DNA of 16,240 nucleotides from contig NMQN01000787.1 of NCBI GenBank assembly GCA_003575245.1, positions 1-16,240 of the forward strand, read 5' to 3'. The notes beneath the pieces are model-generated. The model had not been told where the DNA came from. It saw only the letters and a program-made list of their open reading frames with translations, and made no database searches. The stretch comes from Candidatus Atribacteria bacterium 1244-E10-H5-B2 (GTDB lineage: Bacteria > Atribacterota > JS1 > SB-45 > 34-128). Below, piece after piece: positions 14,007 to 16,240 of this stretch (within the stretch, counting starts at the first letter, position 1; each line of letters starts with the position of its first letter). The position numbers were made by a program, and so were the translations under genes.

Positions 14007-15617
14007 ATGTTTTTTGTAGTAATGGGTTTAATTGGTGGTCTGGCGCTCTTCTTATATGGGATGCAAATTACCAGTGAAGGTCTAAAAAATACCTTCGGGA
14101 ATAAACTAAAACAGATCCTAAGCACCCTGTCCAAGAATAAATTAATCGCCTTATTCACCGGCATTGTCCTTACTTTTACTATTCAGAGCAGTACTGCAGC
14201 TTCTACTTTATTGGTAAGTCTGGTAAATACCGGGATTATGAGCTTAAGTCAGACTATCAGTATTTTGCTGGGAACCAGTATGGGAACAACTCTTACTACC
14301 CAGATAATCGCCTTTAGGGTATCTGACTATGCCCTCTTAATCATTGTCCTTGGCTTTGGCCTAAAGCTTTTGGGGAAAAAGAGAAAACAGAGATTTATAG
14401 GCAATATATTATTAGGCATAGGTTTTATTTTTTTAGGTATGAAGGTGATGTCAGAGTCAGTCGTTCCTCTTAAAGACCACGCCCTTTTCAAAGAAACATT
14501 GACCAATTTGGAACACATACCTTTATTAGCCTTACTCGCCTCTGCCTTATTTACAGGTCTAATACAAAGCAGTACTGCAACTATGGGTTTAACCATTTCT
14601 CTGGCTATGCAGGGTTTAATATCGCTAAACCTGGCAGTACCCATAATTTTGGGCTCGCATTTAGGCTCTTGCTCTACCGTCCTTTTTGCCGGTATTGGGG
14701 CTTCCGGGAGTGCAAAAAGAGTGACTTTAGCTAACTTACTGTTTAAATTAGGAGGGGTTATCGTATTTTTCTTATTAACTCCCTCTGTAATTCTTCTGGT
14801 ACAGAAGTCCTCGGTAAACTTACCCCGACAAATTGCTAATGCTCATGCCTTAATCATTGTAGGCAATACCTTAATTTTTCTTCCTTTTACTGAATGGTTT
14901 GCCAAATTTTTAGAAAAAATTATTCCTAAAACCGAAGAGGTGGAGTCCTTGCAAAAACCAAAATTTTTAGATTTAGGTGCCCTTAAAACTCCTGAGATTG
15001 CCTTCTATCTTGCCAGCAAAGAGATATTACGAATTTCTAATGCCGTGGAAGAGATGGTATTAGGTATTATGCAAGTATTTATTAATAATGATGAAAAACT
15101 GCTGGATAAGATAAGCGCACAAGATATGATTGTGGATAATCTCTCTCGAGAGGTAACAAAATATTTAACCAAGATGAGTTTTGAAACCCTCTCTGCGGAA
15201 CATTCTAAAGAAGTATTTAGATTATTGTACATTGTTGATGACCTGGAACATATTGGAGATTTAATAGATAAAAATCTGATTCCTTTGGTGGAAAAAAAGA
15301 TAGACCACAGTCTGGTATTTTCTGAAAAAGGAGTAGAGGAGATTAAAAATATGCATCAAGAGATTTACAACAATCTTCGAAATGCTATAGGGGCTTTTGC
15401 TCTCCAGGACCAAAGAATGGCTCAAAAAGTACTCGACCAGAAAGAATACATCGATTCCTTGGAAATAACTTTACGCAAGACTCATATCAACCGATTAAAT
15501 GTGGGGATAGAACTTTCCCAAAAGACCAGTGGGGTTCATTTGGATTTAATCAATATCCTTAAAAGAATAAATGATCACTCCTTTTCTATTGCCCGGGCAG
15601 TATCGGGAGAGATCTAA
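14007..15617 (+). CDS. Na+/phosphate cotransporter (NptA/YjbB type) with PhoU-like C-terminal domain
   Basis: The protein is an inner-membrane sodium-coupled phosphate carrier of the Na/Pi-cotransporter II family. Its two inverted repeats each carry the family's signature: TIQSSTAAS (around residue 61) and LIQSSTATMG (around 188). Each sits between hydrophobic segments, with roughly eight or more membrane helices up to about residue 310. From about 325 the chain is soluble and helical (LYIVDDLEHIGDLIDK, LKRINDHSFSIARAV), resembling PhoU, the usual tail of bacterial members. Length is normal. The ATG at 14007 is preferred over the one at 13995: GAGG lies 6 nt before it, and nothing precedes the upstream ATG. 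It stands alone on the plus strand, separated from the glycosyltransferase by 248 nt. Phosphate uptake or efflux is possible in this family. Confidence 0.92.
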   Translation: MFFVVMGLIGGLALFLYGMQITSEGLKNTFGNKLKQILSTLSKNKLIALFTGIVLTFTIQSSTAASTLLVSLVNTGIMSLSQTISILLGTSMGTTLTTQIIAFRVSDYALLIIVLGFGLKLLGKKRKQRFIGNILLGIGFIFLGMKVMSESVVPLKDHALFKETLTNLEHIPLLALLASALFTGLIQSSTATMGLTISLAMQGLISLNLAVPIILGSHLGSCSTVLFAGIGASGSAKRVTLANLLFKLGGVIVFFLLTPSVILLVQKSSVNLPRQIANAHALIIVGNTLIFLPFTEWFAKFLEKIIPKTEEVESLQKPKFLDLGALKTPEIAFYLASKEILRISNAVEEMVLGIMQVFINNDEKLLDKISAQDMIVDNLSREVTKYLTKMSFETLSAEHSKEVFRLLYIVDDLEHIGDLIDKNLIPLVEKKIDHSLVFSEKGVEEIKNMHQEIYNNLRNAIGAFALQDQRMAQKVLDQKEYIDSLEITLRKTHINRLNVGIELSQKTSGVHLDLINILKRINDHSFSIARAVSGEI

Positions 15618-15865
15618 TTAGTCGTTAGTGAATAGTGAATAGTCGTTAGTATTAAATATAAAATGCAAAACTAGTTTTTAGATTTCAGTTCACTGTAAAG
15701 ACTTTTTTCAAACTTGGAACTCGCAACCTGCAGCCTGTAACCTGTATTTTAACTGGTAAACTGGGTAACTGGTCAAGCGTGTAACTCCAACCAGCTAACC
15801 GGGCAACCGGGGAACTAACTAACGATTCAAGATATACAATTAAATTATATTAGGAAAATTTTTAT
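15618..15865. repeat. repeat-filled gap between transporter and glycosyltransferase
   Basis: No gene is visible here. GTCGTTAGT flanks a tandem GAATAGT pair at 15621-15650. AACTCGCAACCTG, CAGCCTG and TAACCTG follow at 15718-15743. AACTGG-type 7-8 nt words then recur many times at 15751-15825 (AACTGGT, AACTGGG, AACCGGG, AACCGGG). The composition is richer in G and C than the surroundings. This is low-complexity expansion and not a coding region. No clear terminator was found for the transporter gene. Confidence 0.6.
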
Positions 15866-16240
15866 ATGAACAATATGATAAATAATCAACCAAAAACAGA
15901 AAACCTTATTCTTGTCCCTATCTATAATGAACAAAAACATATTTTTAATGTTTTAAGAGAGATAAGAAAATACTCACCGGAAGACCTGCTGGTGATCAAT
16001 GATGGCTCCACTGATGAAAGCAAAGATATTGTTGAGGAGATTGCTTCTTGTGCTAAACTCAAAGGGAAAGTTATTATTATAAATCACTCAGAAAACGAAG
16101 GATACGGCAAATCTTTAATTGACGGAATTAATTTTGCCCGGAATAATAATTACCGATATCTTCTGACTTTAGATTGTGATGAACAGCATGAACCGGAATT
16201 GATTCCTCAATTTTTTAAAGAGATAAAAAAAGGGAAATTT
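15866..16240 (+). CDS. family 2 glycosyltransferase, N-terminal part
   Basis: The first 125 residues run to the right edge. They carry the GT-A fold signature of family 2: LILVPIYNEQKHI (14-26), LLVINDGSTDES (40-51), an ENEGYGKSLIDGI helix like that of dolichol-phosphate-mannose synthase relatives, and the metal-binding LTLDCDEQHEPE with its D-C-D triad. The enzyme should transfer a sugar from a nucleotide donor, in the cytoplasm, to a lipid or polysaccharide acceptor. Whether C-terminal membrane helices follow cannot be seen. The ATG at 15866 has AGGA about 10 nt upstream; an ATG at 15875 is an alternative. It is probably unrelated to the defense genes. Confidence 0.9.
   Translation, partial: MNNMINNQPKTENLILVPIYNEQKHIFNVLREIRKYSPEDLLVINDGSTDESKDIVEEIASCAKLKGKVIIINHSENEGYGKSLIDGINFARNNNYRYLLTLDCDEQHEPELIPQFFKEIKKGKF

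Noticed and set aside
14327..14644. 105-codon minus-strand frame inside the transporter gene
   Set aside because: It is a shadow of a well-supported membrane protein with two QSST motifs.

Overview
The window is AT-rich bacterial DNA with strong AGGAGG-type ribosome binding sites, short gaps between codirectional genes, a tandem glycine riboswitch and gene-poor stretches full of short palindromic and low-complexity repeats. This suits a low-GC anaerobe of the Firmicutes or Atribacterota kind, but no gene here fixes the taxon.

From 1 to about 11.8 kb every convincing gene lies on the minus strand and the region reads as a defense island. In transcription order (right to left) it begins with four tightly packed genes: a cytosine-N4-type methyltransferase (10328-11731), a BsaWI/Cfr10I-like restriction enzyme (9636-10322), a second small methyltransferase (8960-9646) and an MvaI/BcnI-family restriction enzyme (8129-8911). 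They look like two type II restriction-modification systems in one operon. Next comes a clear tandem glycine riboswitch with a terminator that shares sequence with its last helix (7728-8012). No glycine-metabolism gene follows it. Instead there is a metallophosphoesterase (6399-7496), then a 2.1-kb segment flanked by direct repeats that carries a PD-(D/E)XK-type nuclease of unknown family (4888-6312) and a small protein made of two copies of one ~50-residue unit (4297-4659). A putative nuclease with a possible PUA/EVE-like front half (3252-4070) and a Gabija pair, gajA and gajB, complete the island. gajB runs off the left edge.

From 11.8 to 13.9 kb the DNA is mostly debris and repeats: a short exported helix-hairpin-helix protein with what looks like the stub of a phospholipase D domain, about 1 kb with a spaced family of imperfect palindromes, and the C-terminal remnant of an AlbA_2/HATPase_c_4 winged-helix regulator.

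From 13.9 kb to the right edge the genes switch to the plus strand and look like housekeeping: a Na+/phosphate cotransporter with a PhoU-like tail and the start of a family 2 glycosyltransferase.

The strongest candidates for something undescribed are the repeat-flanked pair of unknown genes at 4245-6385, the riboswitch cut off from any known target, and the 272-residue nuclease next to Gabija. Gabija, the restriction-modification genes and these unknowns may act as layered defense, but only physical clustering supports that.
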